From: JABCPE02 sp963530615
GTDB lineage: Bacteria > Bacteroidota > Bacteroidia > Flavobacteriales > Weeksellaceae
Direction of reading: 5' to 3'
Length of the DNA stretch: 64,000 bases
Assembly: GCA_963530615.1 (NCBI GenBank)
Contig: CAUSDX010000002.1
Span: forward strand, 124,001-188,000
In this document: positions 16,085 to 23,967 of the stretch, one piece after another
Layout: every line of letters begins with the position of its first letter
How positions within the stretch are numbered: the stretch's first letter is position 1
Translations under genes and position numbers: made by a program
The notes under the pieces: model-generated
Database searches by the model: none
The model's input: only the letters and a program-made list of their open reading frames with translations
Told to the model about the DNA's origin: nothing

Positions 16085-16783
16085 TTAAAAATTTTCGTGT
16101 ATAGCATATTTATCATAAAATGCTTTGATGTGAGAAACTACTTCGTCGGCAGTATCAACGACACGGAATAGAGAAAAGTTATCTTCAGAAATTAGTTTCA
16201 TTTCAAGAAGGGTATTTTTCATCCAATCTAACAACCCTTTCCAAAATTCGGAGCCTACAAGAATTATTGGGAATCTTCCGATTTTATGAGTTTGAATGAG
16301 AGTTAGGGCTTCAAAAAGTTCATCTAATGTTCCGATACCGCCAGGCATAATGATGAAGCCTTGAGCATACTTTACACACATCAGTTTTCTTACAAAGAAA
16401 TAATCAAATTCTATGCTGTATTGTTTGTCTATGTAAGGGTTGAAACTCTGTTCAAAAGGCAACTCTATGTTTAGCCCTATGGATTTTCCTCCATTTTCTT
16501 TTGCTCCTTTATTTGCTGCTTCCATGATGCCAGGTCCTCCTCCTGTGATAATGCCAAAGCCTAAATCAGTAATTTTCTTGGCGATTTCTTCTGCTAATAG
16601 ATAATATGGGCTATTTCGAGGGAGTCGTGCTGAACCAAAAATAGAAACACAAGGACCTAATTTTTGCATATTTTCATATCCTGAGACTATTTCTCCCATA
16701 ATTTTGAAAACCATCCAACTGTCTTTTGTGGTCTGTTCGCTCCAAATTTTTGGGCGGAAACTTTCTTTTAATTTTTCTTCCAT
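16085..16783 (-). CDS. LOG-family nucleoside 5'-monophosphate phosphoribohydrolase
   Basis: The 232-residue Rossmann-fold protein carries the family motifs GGGPGIMEAANKGAKENGG (about residues 78-96) and PGGIGTLDELFEALTLIQ (about 146-163), which match the LOG/YvdD/PpnN signature (PGGxGTxxE). Relatives cleave the N-glycosidic bond of nucleotide monophosphates to a base and ribose 5-phosphate; plant and fungal ones activate cytokinins. It is cytosolic. The start codon comes two bases after the stop of the MurU-like gene, so it is tightly coupled to the sugar-recycling genes, although it may serve nucleotide salvage independently. Confidence 0.88.
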   Translation of the reverse strand: MEEKLKESFRPKIWSEQTTKDSWMVFKIMGEIVSGYENMQKLGPCVSIFGSARLPRNSPYYLLAEEIAKKITDLGFGIITGGGPGIMEAANKGAKENGGKSIGLNIELPFEQSFNPYIDKQYSIEFDYFFVRKLMCVKYAQGFIIMPGGIGTLDELFEALTLIQTHKIGRFPIILVGSEFWKGLLDWMKNTLLEMKLISEDNFSLFRVVDTADEVVSHIKAFYDKYAIHENF

Positions 16784-16785
16784 TT

Positions 16786-17502
16786 TTAGTTAAAGTATTT
16801 TTCAGCTTCTATTATGCTTTCGGGTTTTCCTACATCTATAAGCAAGTCATTATGCTCATATCCTATGATTTGATAGTTTTTCATGAGTTCCAAATAAATT
16901 TCCATAATAGAAAATTTTCCTTTTTTAGTTATTAAATTCAAAAGGTTGGTGTTTACACAATGGATTCCGCTGAATGATAATATTCTAACATCTTTACTGT
17001 CGTTTCTTAAAATTTCTTCATTCGTTTTTTCATTTCGCCAACCGTTGAGGGACATATCTTTCTTATTAAAAAGTAATTTTCGGGAACTTTCTCTATCCGA
17101 AACCGCCAAAGTTACAAGATTTTTTGATTTCAAATGAAAATTTATGAAATTGGAAATATTGAGTTGGGTCAAAATATCAGCATTCATGATGAGAATATTT
17201 TCATCTTGTTCTAAGAATTTTTTAGCGAAAACCAATGCTCCGCCAGTTTCTAAAAGTTCTTGGCGTTCATCAGAGATTTGAATATTAGCTCCGAAATTTT
17301 TATTTTTTGCTAAAAAATCAAGAATTTGCTCCCCAAAATGATGAATATTAATAACAAAATCATTAATTCCAAATGATTGCAAATACTTAATGTTCCTTTC
17401 TAATAGAGGAATATTATTCACTTGGGCTAAAGCTTTTGGGTGATGATTGGTGAAGGGTTTTAGGCGAGTGCCTTTCCCTGCTGTGAAAATAAAAGCTTTC
17501 AT
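16786..17502 (-). CDS. murU: MurU-like nucleotidyltransferase (MurNAc-1-P uridylyltransferase)
   Basis: The 238-residue enzyme has the nucleotidyltransferase opening MKAFIFTAGKGTRLKPFTNH with the GKGTRL pyrophosphorylase motif, then HHPKALAQVNNIPLLERNI, the base-binding ETGGALVFAKKFL and a NADI metal site. The length and the short form without a left-handed helix domain match MurU, which turns MurNAc-1-phosphate into UDP-MurNAc, bypassing de novo synthesis and fosfomycin's target. The neighbouring AmgK-like kinase supports this. Other short sugar-1-phosphate nucleotidyltransferases are possible; the assignment rests on the pair. Confidence 0.75.
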   Translation of the reverse strand: MKAFIFTAGKGTRLKPFTNHHPKALAQVNNIPLLERNIKYLQSFGINDFVINIHHFGEQILDFLAKNKNFGANIQISDERQELLETGGALVFAKKFLEQDENILIMNADILTQLNISNFINFHLKSKNLVTLAVSDRESSRKLLFNKKDMSLNGWRNEKTNEEILRNDSKDVRILSFSGIHCVNTNLLNLITKKGKFSIMEIYLELMKNYQIIGYEHNDLLIDVGKPESIIEAEKYFN

Positions 17503-17508
17503 TTCGGG

Positions 17509-17916
17509 TTAATAGTTTAGTTGTGGCTGTTCATTGTGGCTAATGCTTATATTAACATTATTACCATATTTTTCTTGTAAAAACTGTCCAATCTTAATGG
17601 CAGAATATACACTGCGATGCTGTCCGCCAGTGCAACCGAACGAGATTTGCAGGTTTTCAAAATTTCTTGAAATATAATTATCAATAGAAATAGAAACTAA
17701 ATTTTTAATCAAATCCAAAAAATCAGGCATTTGGGTTTCTTGTTCCAAGTATTTTTGGACATCTTTGTCAGCTCCTGTTTGGGCTTTATATTCGTTAATT
17801 CTCCCAGGGTTAAGAATACCTCTGCAATCAAAAACGAAGCCGCCTCCGTTATCAGAATTATCCTTTGGGATACCGCCTTTTTTGTAAGAAAAACTATAAA
17901 TATTGATATTTAGCAT
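17509..17916 (-). CDS. Stand-alone RapZ C-terminal domain protein
   Basis: The 135-residue protein corresponds only to the C-terminal half of RapZ (YvcJ): FDCRGILNPGRINEYKAQTG (about 29-48), VQKYLEQETQMPDFLDLI and the signature GCTGGQHRSVY (94-104). The N-terminal P-loop kinase domain is absent. In E. coli the C-terminal domain senses glucosamine-6-phosphate and binds the small RNA GlmZ. Here it sits 6 bases upstream of murU and 8 bases downstream of the amgK-like gene, so it shares their operon. An amino-sugar-phosphate sensing or substrate-handling role in muramic acid recycling is inferred, not shown. Confidence 0.8.
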   Translation of the reverse strand: MLNINIYSFSYKKGGIPKDNSDNGGGFVFDCRGILNPGRINEYKAQTGADKDVQKYLEQETQMPDFLDLIKNLVSISIDNYISRNFENLQISFGCTGGQHRSVYSAIKIGQFLQEKYGNNVNISISHNEQPQLNY

Positions 17917-17924
17917 TTTAAGAT

Positions 17925-18926
17925 TTATTTTTTGATAAAGTTATGATGATAATGTGATAATTTTTGGATAATTTCGTGAAGTTCGGGATATTGTTTTTTT
18001 TCTTCCCAATTTTCAAAAAAGTAATAGATATTCTTAATTCCTTGGTCTAAACTTGCCAAGAAATGTTTTTTTTGCTGGATAATTCCACGAAATCCATACG
18101 CTCCTAAAACCTGTAAAAAACGAATGAGTTGACAATAAGGAAGACTTTCCCAAAGTTGGTTTTGTTGTTTCTCTTCCCAAAGTTGAACATAAAATTTTAA
18201 CATTTCGTTTTTCCATTCTTTAGAGAAATTTGCCTTAGCTTGGTAAAGAAAGGAAACCACATCATACATCGCAACTCCTTGCATGGCTGATTGATAATCA
18301 ATAAAAAAGACATTGTTTTGCTTATTGATAATAATATTTCTGGCTTGAAAATCTCGGAGTATTAAGGTCTTTGGAGATAAATTTTCTACTTTTGAAACAA
18401 TTTTCTTGAACTCTTTCAAAAGAGAACTTTTATGGTAAGGAATTTCTAAAATATCTACCAAAAAATTTTTGAAGTAATAGAGGTCATGAGTAATGGGCAA
18501 GTCATTATAAGCTTCATATTCATAGCTTTTACTGAAATCTATTTGGTTTTGTGTTTTCTGTTGAAGGTCAAAAAGTTTAGTTAAAGATTTTTTGGCTAAA
18601 GTTTTTACATGCTCTGTGTGTTCTTCGCTAGAGATAATTTCTGATAAGGTATTCTCACCTAAAAACTCTTGAATATAAATATTTTTGCTTTCGTTGATAG
18701 CTAATATTTTAGGAGTGTTGAGATTTAGTTTAGCAAATTCATTAGAAAAATAAAAAAACGCTTCATTTTCTCTAATGTTTTCATTTTGGGTGATGATGAA
18801 ATGATGATTTTGAGCCGTTCCTACAAAATTTACTCTCCCTGAACCACTTTGAGGCAGAATTTTGAAATTATAAGTAGTCTCTCCGATGAATTTTTCAAAA
18901 AAGTTTTTTGCATTTAAGTCAGACAT
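17925..18926 (-). CDS. amgK: AmgK-like sugar kinase (APH fold)
   Basis: The 333-residue protein has the aminoglycoside-phosphotransferase fold: a Gly-rich start SGSGRVNFVGTA, the catalytic loop LILRDFQARNIIIN with its catalytic Asp, and the metal site VFFIDYQSAMQGVAMYDVVS. These match AmgK, which phosphorylates MurNAc and GlcNAc at the anomeric position. With the following MurU-like enzyme it would convert recovered MurNAc to UDP-MurNAc. It is the first gene of a tightly spaced operon. The closest alternative is another APH-type small-molecule kinase, and the gene context decides for AmgK. Confidence 0.75.
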   Translation of the reverse strand: MSDLNAKNFFEKFIGETTYNFKILPQSGSGRVNFVGTAQNHHFIITQNENIRENEAFFYFSNEFAKLNLNTPKILAINESKNIYIQEFLGENTLSEIISSEEHTEHVKTLAKKSLTKLFDLQQKTQNQIDFSKSYEYEAYNDLPITHDLYYFKNFLVDILEIPYHKSSLLKEFKKIVSKVENLSPKTLILRDFQARNIIINKQNNVFFIDYQSAMQGVAMYDVVSFLYQAKANFSKEWKNEMLKFYVQLWEEKQQNQLWESLPYCQLIRFLQVLGAYGFRGIIQQKKHFLASLDQGIKNIYYFFENWEEKKQYPELHEIIQKLSHYHHNFIKK

Positions 18927-18945
18927 GTGGCATATACTAAAAACA

Positions 18946-18953
18946 CAAAGATA
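18946..18953 (-). promoter_or_regulatory. -7 box of the amgK-rapZ-C-murU operon
   Basis: Minus-strand TATCTTTG, a full TAnnTTTG match, 19 bases upstream of the amgK-like start. It lies back to back with the ddl promoter, so cell-wall recycling and D-Ala-D-Ala synthesis share one 108-base control region. Confidence 0.6.
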
Positions 18954-19009
18954 AGGATTTTATGTTTAAATATCACGCTTATTTTATAGTAGTTTCTTTA
19001 TAAAATGAT

Positions 19010-19017
19010 TATTTTTG
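19010..19017 (+). promoter_or_regulatory. -7 box of ddl
   Basis: TATTTTTG, a full TAnnTTTG match, 17 bases before the ddl start codon. No clear -33 element. Confidence 0.6.
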
Positions 19018-19034
19018 CCTAAAATCTAAACAGT

Positions 19035-20015
19035 ATGAATAAAAAGAATGTAGCCGTAGTAATGGGCGGTTTTTCAGATGAATACAAAGTATCTTTAAAG
19101 AGTGGGCAACTCATTTTTGATGAGCTGGATAGGGATTTGTATAATGTTTATAAGGTGCATGTTTTGAAGGAGGGATGGTTTTTTATTGGTGAAAATGAAG
19201 AGAGAATCGCCATAGATAAATCAGATTTTTCCGTGAAATTAAACGGTGAAACATTAAAATTTGATGTTTGTTTTAATACTATACATGGAACACCAGGGGA
19301 GAACGGAATTTTACAAGCTTATTGGGATGCGGTAGGGCAGAGATATACAGGTTGTGGATTTTATCAAAGTGCTGTTACTTTCAATAAAAAAGATACTTTG
19401 GCGATACTTTCTAAATATGGTATACCTTCTGCAAAGAGTGTTTATTTGCGAAAAGGAGATGTGATAGATGTAGAGAGAATTATAGATGAATTAGGATTGC
19501 CATGTTTTGTGAAACCGAATCAGTCAGGGTCAAGTTTAGGTATTTCCAAGGTAAAAGAAAAAGAAGAGTTTTTGGAAGCATTAGATAAAGCCTTTGCGGA
19601 GGATGATGAGGTTTTGGTGGAAGAATTTTTAGAAGGAATGGAAGTTTCTGTAGGAGTGGTGGATTATCAAGGTGAACAGATAGTTTTAGGGATTACAGAA
19701 ATTATAACAGAAAATGATTTTTTTGATTATGAAGCGAAATATGAAGGAGCATCACAGGAGATTACCCCAGCAAGAATAGATGAAGAAACCCGAAAAAAAG
19801 TAGAAGAGATAGCAGTGAGAGCTTATCGTTCCTTGGGAATGAGTGGTTTTTCTCGTTCAGAGTACATTATTGTGAAGGGAGTGCCTTATATGTTAGAAAT
19901 GAATACTAATCCTGGTTTTTCTCCTACGAGTATCCTGCCACAACAAGCTGAAATTTACGGAATCTCTATCAAAGAGCTTTGTGGAAATGAAGTAGAAAAA
20001 GCGTTGAAAAAATAG
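19035..20015 (+). CDS. ddl: D-alanine--D-alanine ligase
   Basis: The 326-residue ATP-grasp ligase shows KNVAVVMGGFSDEYKVSLKSG at the start, HGTPGENGILQAYWDAVGQRYTG, the lid region KPNQSGSSLGISKV and the metal-binding MLEMNTNPGFSPTSILP near the end. It joins two D-alanines for peptidoglycan precursor synthesis in the cytoplasm. The serine-rich loop has SSLGISK in the form found in Ddl enzymes, while the residues that would mark a D-Ala-D-Lac ligase are not evident. It heads an apparent operon with coaD, a TRIC channel gene and a TatD gene, each within about 25 bases or overlapping. Confidence 0.95.
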   Translation: MNKKNVAVVMGGFSDEYKVSLKSGQLIFDELDRDLYNVYKVHVLKEGWFFIGENEERIAIDKSDFSVKLNGETLKFDVCFNTIHGTPGENGILQAYWDAVGQRYTGCGFYQSAVTFNKKDTLAILSKYGIPSAKSVYLRKGDVIDVERIIDELGLPCFVKPNQSGSSLGISKVKEKEEFLEALDKAFAEDDEVLVEEFLEGMEVSVGVVDYQGEQIVLGITEIITENDFFDYEAKYEGASQEITPARIDEETRKKVEEIAVRAYRSLGMSGFSRSEYIIVKGVPYMLEMNTNPGFSPTSILPQQAEIYGISIKELCGNEVEKALKK

Positions 20016-20036
20016 GAAAGAGAAATATTAAAGGGT

Positions 20037-20510
20037 ATGAAAATAGCGGTTTTTCCTGGGTCTTTTGATCCAATTACTTTGGGACATTATGATATCATAG
20101 AGAGGGCCTCTCGTTTATTTGATAAAATTATTATTGCCATAGGACAAAACTCTCAAAAGAAATATATGTTTTCTTTGGAGCAGAGAAAGGTTTTCATCAA
20201 GAAGACTTTTGAAAAATTCCCAAATGTAGAAGTAGATTCTTTTGATGGGCTTACGGTGGAATATTGCCAAAAAAGAGGGGTGAATTTCATTGTGAGAGGG
20301 TTAAGAAATCCAGCTGATTTTGAGTTTGAGAAGGCAATAGCTCATATCAATAGAAGGCTGACAGCAGAGAATAAGATAGAGACGGTGTTTTTGCTTACAT
20401 CGTCTTCTAAATCGTTTATTAGTAGTAGTATTGTGAGAGAAATTATATCTTATGGCGGAGATTATACGCTCTTCGTACCTGAAGCGGTTAGGGTGGAGGG
20501 GGCTATATAG
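20037..20510 (+). CDS. coaD: Phosphopantetheine adenylyltransferase
   Basis: The 157-residue enzyme has the nucleotidyltransferase motif GSFDPITLGHYDIIERA with T/HxGH, the FIVRGLRNPADFEFE substrate-binding stretch and ISSSIVREI near the end. These are standard CoaD features and the length fits. It transfers AMP from ATP to 4'-phosphopantetheine, the penultimate step of coenzyme A synthesis. It begins 21 bases after ddl and is probably cotranscribed with it. Confidence 0.96.
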   Translation: MKIAVFPGSFDPITLGHYDIIERASRLFDKIIIAIGQNSQKKYMFSLEQRKVFIKKTFEKFPNVEVDSFDGLTVEYCQKRGVNFIVRGLRNPADFEFEKAIAHINRRLTAENKIETVFLLTSSSKSFISSSIVREIISYGGDYTLFVPEAVRVEGAI

Positions 20511-20533
20511 CATTTAACAATAAAATAAGCAGT

Positions 20534-21169
20534 ATGCATGAGAATATTAGTTTTGTAATAGAGTTGCTGGGGTTGGTGTCTTTTTCCATGTCTGGAGCTT
20601 TTGCGGCGATGGAGAAGAAGTTAGATCCCTTTGGAGTGATTATTGTTTCCTTCGTGACATCTTTCGGTGGAGGGACATTAAGGGATGTGTTGCTTGATAT
20701 CCCTGTGTTTTGGATGAAGGACTTGTTTGGTTGTTCAGTTGTGTTGTTTGCAAGTATATTTGCAATAGTCTTAAAATCCTTTGAAAAGAAATTTCAGTCG
20801 CCACTGTTCATCTTTGATAGCTTTGGGTTGGGGCTATTTACTATTATGGGGATACAGAAAGGTATAGATGCTGGGCAAGGTATGATGATAAGTTTGACCT
20901 TGGGTATGATTACGGGGTGTTTTGGGGGAATGTTTCGGGATATATTTCTGAATAGAATACCGCTAGTGCTTCGTAAGGAGATTTATGCTACGGCATGTAT
21001 TTTGGGTGGAATATTATTTTTGATTTTGACTAAATATACTTCTCTACCTTATGTGGTGGTGCATATCTCTACTATTTTAGTGATTGTAGTGATTAGAACT
21101 TTGGCTGTAAAATACGAGTGGCAGATGCCTAATATTTATACGAATGATGAGAACAAGGAAAAGTTATGA
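20534..21169 (+). CDS. TRIC-type (UPF0126/YicG) membrane channel protein
   Basis: The 211-residue protein has about seven hydrophobic segments and the two repeated glycine motifs of the bacterial TRIC/UPF0126 family: SFGGGTLRDVLLDIPVFW (first repeat) and GCFGGMFRDIFLNRIPLVL (second repeat), each with the GG.xRD pattern. Relatives form trimeric cation channels, and E. coli YicG has been linked to glycine transport. It acts in the inner membrane. The last 26 bases overlap the TatD-family gene, showing translational coupling. The transported ion or solute is unknown. Confidence 0.85.
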   Translation: MHENISFVIELLGLVSFSMSGAFAAMEKKLDPFGVIIVSFVTSFGGGTLRDVLLDIPVFWMKDLFGCSVVLFASIFAIVLKSFEKKFQSPLFIFDSFGLGLFTIMGIQKGIDAGQGMMISLTLGMITGCFGGMFRDIFLNRIPLVLRKEIYATACILGGILFLILTKYTSLPYVVVHISTILVIVVIRTLAVKYEWQMPNIYTNDENKEKL

Positions 21170-21800
21170 GGAGGAAGGTGAGTTAGATATTCACCATCAT
21201 TTTTTAACGAAGAAAGGTATTTATAATTTAGATTTGGGGGAGGATGTTCCCCAAATTCCGTTTTCTGTCGGTTTGCATCCCAAGGACATTGATGAGAATG
21301 TTGAGCAATATTTAGAAAGAGTAAGGGATGTTTCTAAAAAAAATCCTCTTTGTTGGGCAGTGGGTGAATGTGGTTTGGATTCTTTGGTGAGTATTCCGAT
21401 TTCTGAACAAGAGAGAGTTTTTGAGGCTCAAATTCTTTGGGCAAATGAAGTGTATAAACCAGTGATTGTTCATTGTGTTAGGCGTTTTTCGGAGTTGTTA
21501 AGATTTTCAAAAATTGCTAAAACTCCGATTATTGTCCATGGATTTAATAAAAAAAAGAATATTGCTGATGAGCTTTTGAAAAAGGGATTTTATTTATCTT
21601 TGGGTAAAGCATTACTATATAGTGAGAGTCTACAAGGTTTGGCAAAAGATCTACCTTTGGAGAGAGTTTTCTTGGAAACTGATGTTTGGGAGGGAGAGGT
21701 GTCGTTACTTTATGAGCAATTTGCAAGGCTTAGAGATATTTCTATTGAAGTTTTGCAAGAACAAATTAAAAAGAATATAAAGGAAGTTTTTAATAAATAG
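21144..21800 (+). CDS. TatD-family metal-dependent hydrolase
   Basis: The 218-residue protein carries the TatD metal ligands: DIHHH (the HxH pair), GECGLD (catalytic Glu), VHCVRR, HGFN and LETD. TatD proteins are metal-dependent deoxyribonucleases or amidohydrolase-fold enzymes with roles in DNA repair. It is shorter than the usual 255-265 residues because it lacks the usual 20-30 residues between the first two motifs. The start is uncertain: the first usable ATG lies inside the preceding gene, giving MMRTRKSYEEEGELDIHHH, and the real start may be the second ATG at 21147. Confidence 0.78.
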   Translation: MMRTRKSYEEEGELDIHHHFLTKKGIYNLDLGEDVPQIPFSVGLHPKDIDENVEQYLERVRDVSKKNPLCWAVGECGLDSLVSIPISEQERVFEAQILWANEVYKPVIVHCVRRFSELLRFSKIAKTPIIVHGFNKKKNIADELLKKGFYLSLGKALLYSESLQGLAKDLPLERVFLETDVWEGEVSLLYEQFARLRDISIEVLQEQIKKNIKEVFNK

Positions 21801-22117
21801 ATATAAAAAGTGCCGAAAGTCATCTCAATAATCTGTGTCTGTTTTTATCTATTGTTGAGTAAATTCTCTTTAGTAGAGAGTGTTTTTGTAAAAAAATACA
21901 TGTTATATAAACAAAAAATAAAGACAAGTGTGGAAATAATTTTGTTGGAAAAAATAAGAAAAACTTCGTGGGTTTTTATAATTTTGCAAATATTTTATTA
22001 CGAATAGGTAAAATGCAAAATAGTATATAGGGATTGGAAAAATATATGAATTATCAATTCTGATAAGATACTGAAGATAAAAGTTAGATAAAACATAATA
22101 TTAGAGTTAAATAAAAA
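21801..22117. other. AT-rich intergenic region before trpS
   Basis: A weak 5-bp hairpin with a short T run (21865-21887) may end the TatD transcript. A full TAnnTTTG match (TAATTTTG, 21979-21986) lies 131 bases ahead of the trpS start and could be its promoter. A 65-codon open frame starting with GTG at 21810 lacks any recognisable feature and is not called. Confidence 0.35.
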
Positions 22118-23086
22118 ATGTCAAGAATACTTACAGGAATACAGGCGACAGGAACGCCGCATTTGGGGAATATTTTGGGAGCGATAGTCCCAGCCATAGA
22201 GTTGTCAAAAAAACAGGAAAATGAGTCTTTTTTATTTATTGCTAATATGCATACTTTGACGCAGATAAAAGATGCGGAGGTTTTGAGACAAAACACCTAT
22301 GAAATTGCGGCGGCATGGCTTGCCTTTGGAGTAGATACTGAGAAAACTTATTTTTATAGACAAAGTGATATTCCAGAAGTGTGTGAGTTAGCATGGTATT
22401 TATCTTGTTTTTTTCCTTATCAAAGGTTGACTTTAGCTCATGGATTTAAGGACAAGGCAGATAGATTGAGTGATGTCAATGTCGGGCTTTTCACTTACCC
22501 AATGCTTATGGCAGCAGATATTTTACTTTATGATGCAGAGGTGGTTCCAGTAGGTAAGGACCAATTGCAGCATTTGGAAATGGCACGAGATGTAGGTGCA
22601 AGATTTAATAATCAAATGGGAGAAGTTTTTGTTTTGCCACAAGCAGAATTGCAAGAAAACACTAAATATGTGCCAGGAACAGATGGGAATAAAATGTCTA
22701 AATCCCGTGGGAATATCATCAATATCTTCTTGCCAGAGAAAGAATTGAAAAAACAAGTGATGTCCATAGAAACCGATTCTACACCATTGGAAGAGCCGAA
22801 AAACCCTGATACTTGTAAAGTCTTCGCGATTTATTCGCTTATTGCTTCATCTGAACAAGTAGAGGTATTAAGGCAAAAATATTTAGCAGGGAATTTTGGT
22901 TACGGACATGCAAAAACAGAGCTTTTAAATCTTATTTTAGAAACTTATCAAAAGGAGCGAGAAACTTTTAGCTATTACATGAATAACCTCCCAGAATTGG
23001 AGAAAAAGCTCCAAGAAGGAGCAGAGAAAACTCGTGCAGTCGCTAGGAATACTTTGGATAAAGTAAGGGAGAGTTTGGGGATGTAG
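22118..23086 (+). CDS. trpS: Tryptophanyl-tRNA synthetase
   Basis: The 322-residue class I synthetase has the adenylate-binding TGTPHLGN (HIGH equivalent, about residues 11-18) and GNKMSKSRGN (KMSKS, about 191-200), plus the anticodon-side AWYLSCFFPYQRLTLAHGFKDKA segment. It charges tRNA-Trp. The start is the ATG giving MSRILTGIQATG, matching the family. No promoter box lies close to it; the nearest full match is at 21979. It is followed by an accessory island rather than a core gene. Confidence 0.95.
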   Translation: MSRILTGIQATGTPHLGNILGAIVPAIELSKKQENESFLFIANMHTLTQIKDAEVLRQNTYEIAAAWLAFGVDTEKTYFYRQSDIPEVCELAWYLSCFFPYQRLTLAHGFKDKADRLSDVNVGLFTYPMLMAADILLYDAEVVPVGKDQLQHLEMARDVGARFNNQMGEVFVLPQAELQENTKYVPGTDGNKMSKSRGNIINIFLPEKELKKQVMSIETDSTPLEEPKNPDTCKVFAIYSLIASSEQVEVLRQKYLAGNFGYGHAKTELLNLILETYQKERETFSYYMNNLPELEKKLQEGAEKTRAVARNTLDKVRESLGM

Positions 23087-23185
23087 ACTGAGTTTTATTA
23101 TTTTTTAGAGAGTTAACGATAGTATAAAAAAATGAGAGTGTATGAGGTATATATAATCGTCAAAACGAAATGTCCAAAAAAAATG

Positions 23186-23217
23186 AAAAGCGACCAAGTT
23201 GATTGAGTCGCTTTTTT
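23186..23217. terminator. Bidirectional hairpin terminator
   Basis: AAAAGCGAC (23186-23194) pairs with GTCGCTTTT (23207-23215), followed by a T run. It lies about 100 bases after trpS and on the other strand ends the methyltransferase remnant. Confidence 0.8.
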
Positions 23218-23237
23218 AATGGGTTTTTAATTGCTTT

Positions 23238-23489
23238 TTAAGAAGCGTTTAATTTATTGTTTGATTCAAACCACTGCAATTTGATTTGTTCAGCGATTTT
23301 GGCGGTCATCATTGGAGGTACGGACATTCAGCAAACATATCGAACCTTGGCATCACCAAAATCAAAGTCGGAAGGAAAAGTGCTCATTCTGCGATATTCC
23401 ATATCATTGATATTGCGTTTTTCAGGCCAATAAATACTTTCACCAGAGCTGGTTAAAGTCGGAGCCACTCTATCATCATAAAGTCTTAA
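23238..23489 (-). pseudogene. C-terminal remnant of a C5-cytosine DNA methyltransferase
   Basis: Only about 84 codons remain, with an in-frame TGA at 23330-23328. The translation gives LRLYDDRVAPTLTSSG, RRMSTFPSDFDFGDAKVRYV, stop, then MSVPPMMTAKIAEQIKLQWF and a normal end. This corresponds to the C-terminal motifs IX-X of a type II 5-methylcytosine methyltransferase, where the stop has replaced the glycine expected in the CGMSVPP stretch. The catalytic PC domain is missing altogether. Homology stops near 23489, where the plus-strand toxin-like gene begins, so a recombination event probably joined the two. It is not functional. Confidence 0.75.
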
Positions 23490-23496
23490 TAAAAAA

Positions 23497-23847
23497 ATGA
23501 AAGCAGTTTTGGATAGGGAAGGAGTGTATATGGGGAAGACTTATGATGAATGGATAAGGTTAGATAAAGCGTATCCTGATGGGGTTAGGTATACCCAAGC
23601 AGGATTTCCAGATTTTTCTATATATGCGTATAAAGATAAAATGGGGAATCCTATTCAGGTGAAACTAAAGGAATTGGGGGGGAGTAATGATTTTAATAAG
23701 GCTAATAAAATACTTGAAGAAAGAGGAATTAAATTAGAAACTGGGTATACTTGGCATCATATAGAAAATACATCGGAATTAATTCTTGTTGATACAAAAA
23801 TTCATGATGCTATAAGACATACAGGAGGGGTTGCTACGGCGAAATAG
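23497..23847 (+). CDS. Orphan WHH-type (HNH/Endo VII fold) nuclease toxin domain
   Basis: The 116-residue product resembles the WHH toxin domains found at the C-terminal tips of polymorphic toxins: RYTQAGFPDFSIYAYKDK, VQVKL-like strand, ANKILEERGIKLETG, then YTWHHIENTSELILVDTKIHDAIRHTGGV, with the WHH motif and the AIRHTGG helix. No leader, repeats or secretion domain precede it, and no immunity gene was recognised beside it. The reading frame opens just after the end of the methyltransferase remnant, so this may be the leftover tip of a larger toxin gene. Whether it is expressed is unknown. Confidence 0.65.
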   Translation: MKAVLDREGVYMGKTYDEWIRLDKAYPDGVRYTQAGFPDFSIYAYKDKMGNPIQVKLKELGGSNDFNKANKILEERGIKLETGYTWHHIENTSELILVDTKIHDAIRHTGGVATAK

Positions 23848-23930
23848 AGTTTTTAATGGTAAATCATTTCTTTTTAGTAAAAAAAATAATAAATCAGAGA
23901 AAATTATTTTTATGATTTAGAAAAAAGTTA

Positions 23931-23938
23931 TATTTTTG
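23931..23938 (+). promoter_or_regulatory. -7 box of the rpsL operon
   Basis: TATTTTTG, a full TAnnTTTG match, 29 bases upstream of the rpsL start codon. No clear -33 TTTG at the expected spacing. Confidence 0.6.
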
Positions 23939-23967
23939 CAAATTAATTAAATATATAAAGCAATAAA

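Noticed and set aside
21810..22007. A 65-codon frame starting with GTG before trpS
   Set aside because: Hydrophobic, no family match, no promoter nearby; likely noncoding AT-rich DNA.
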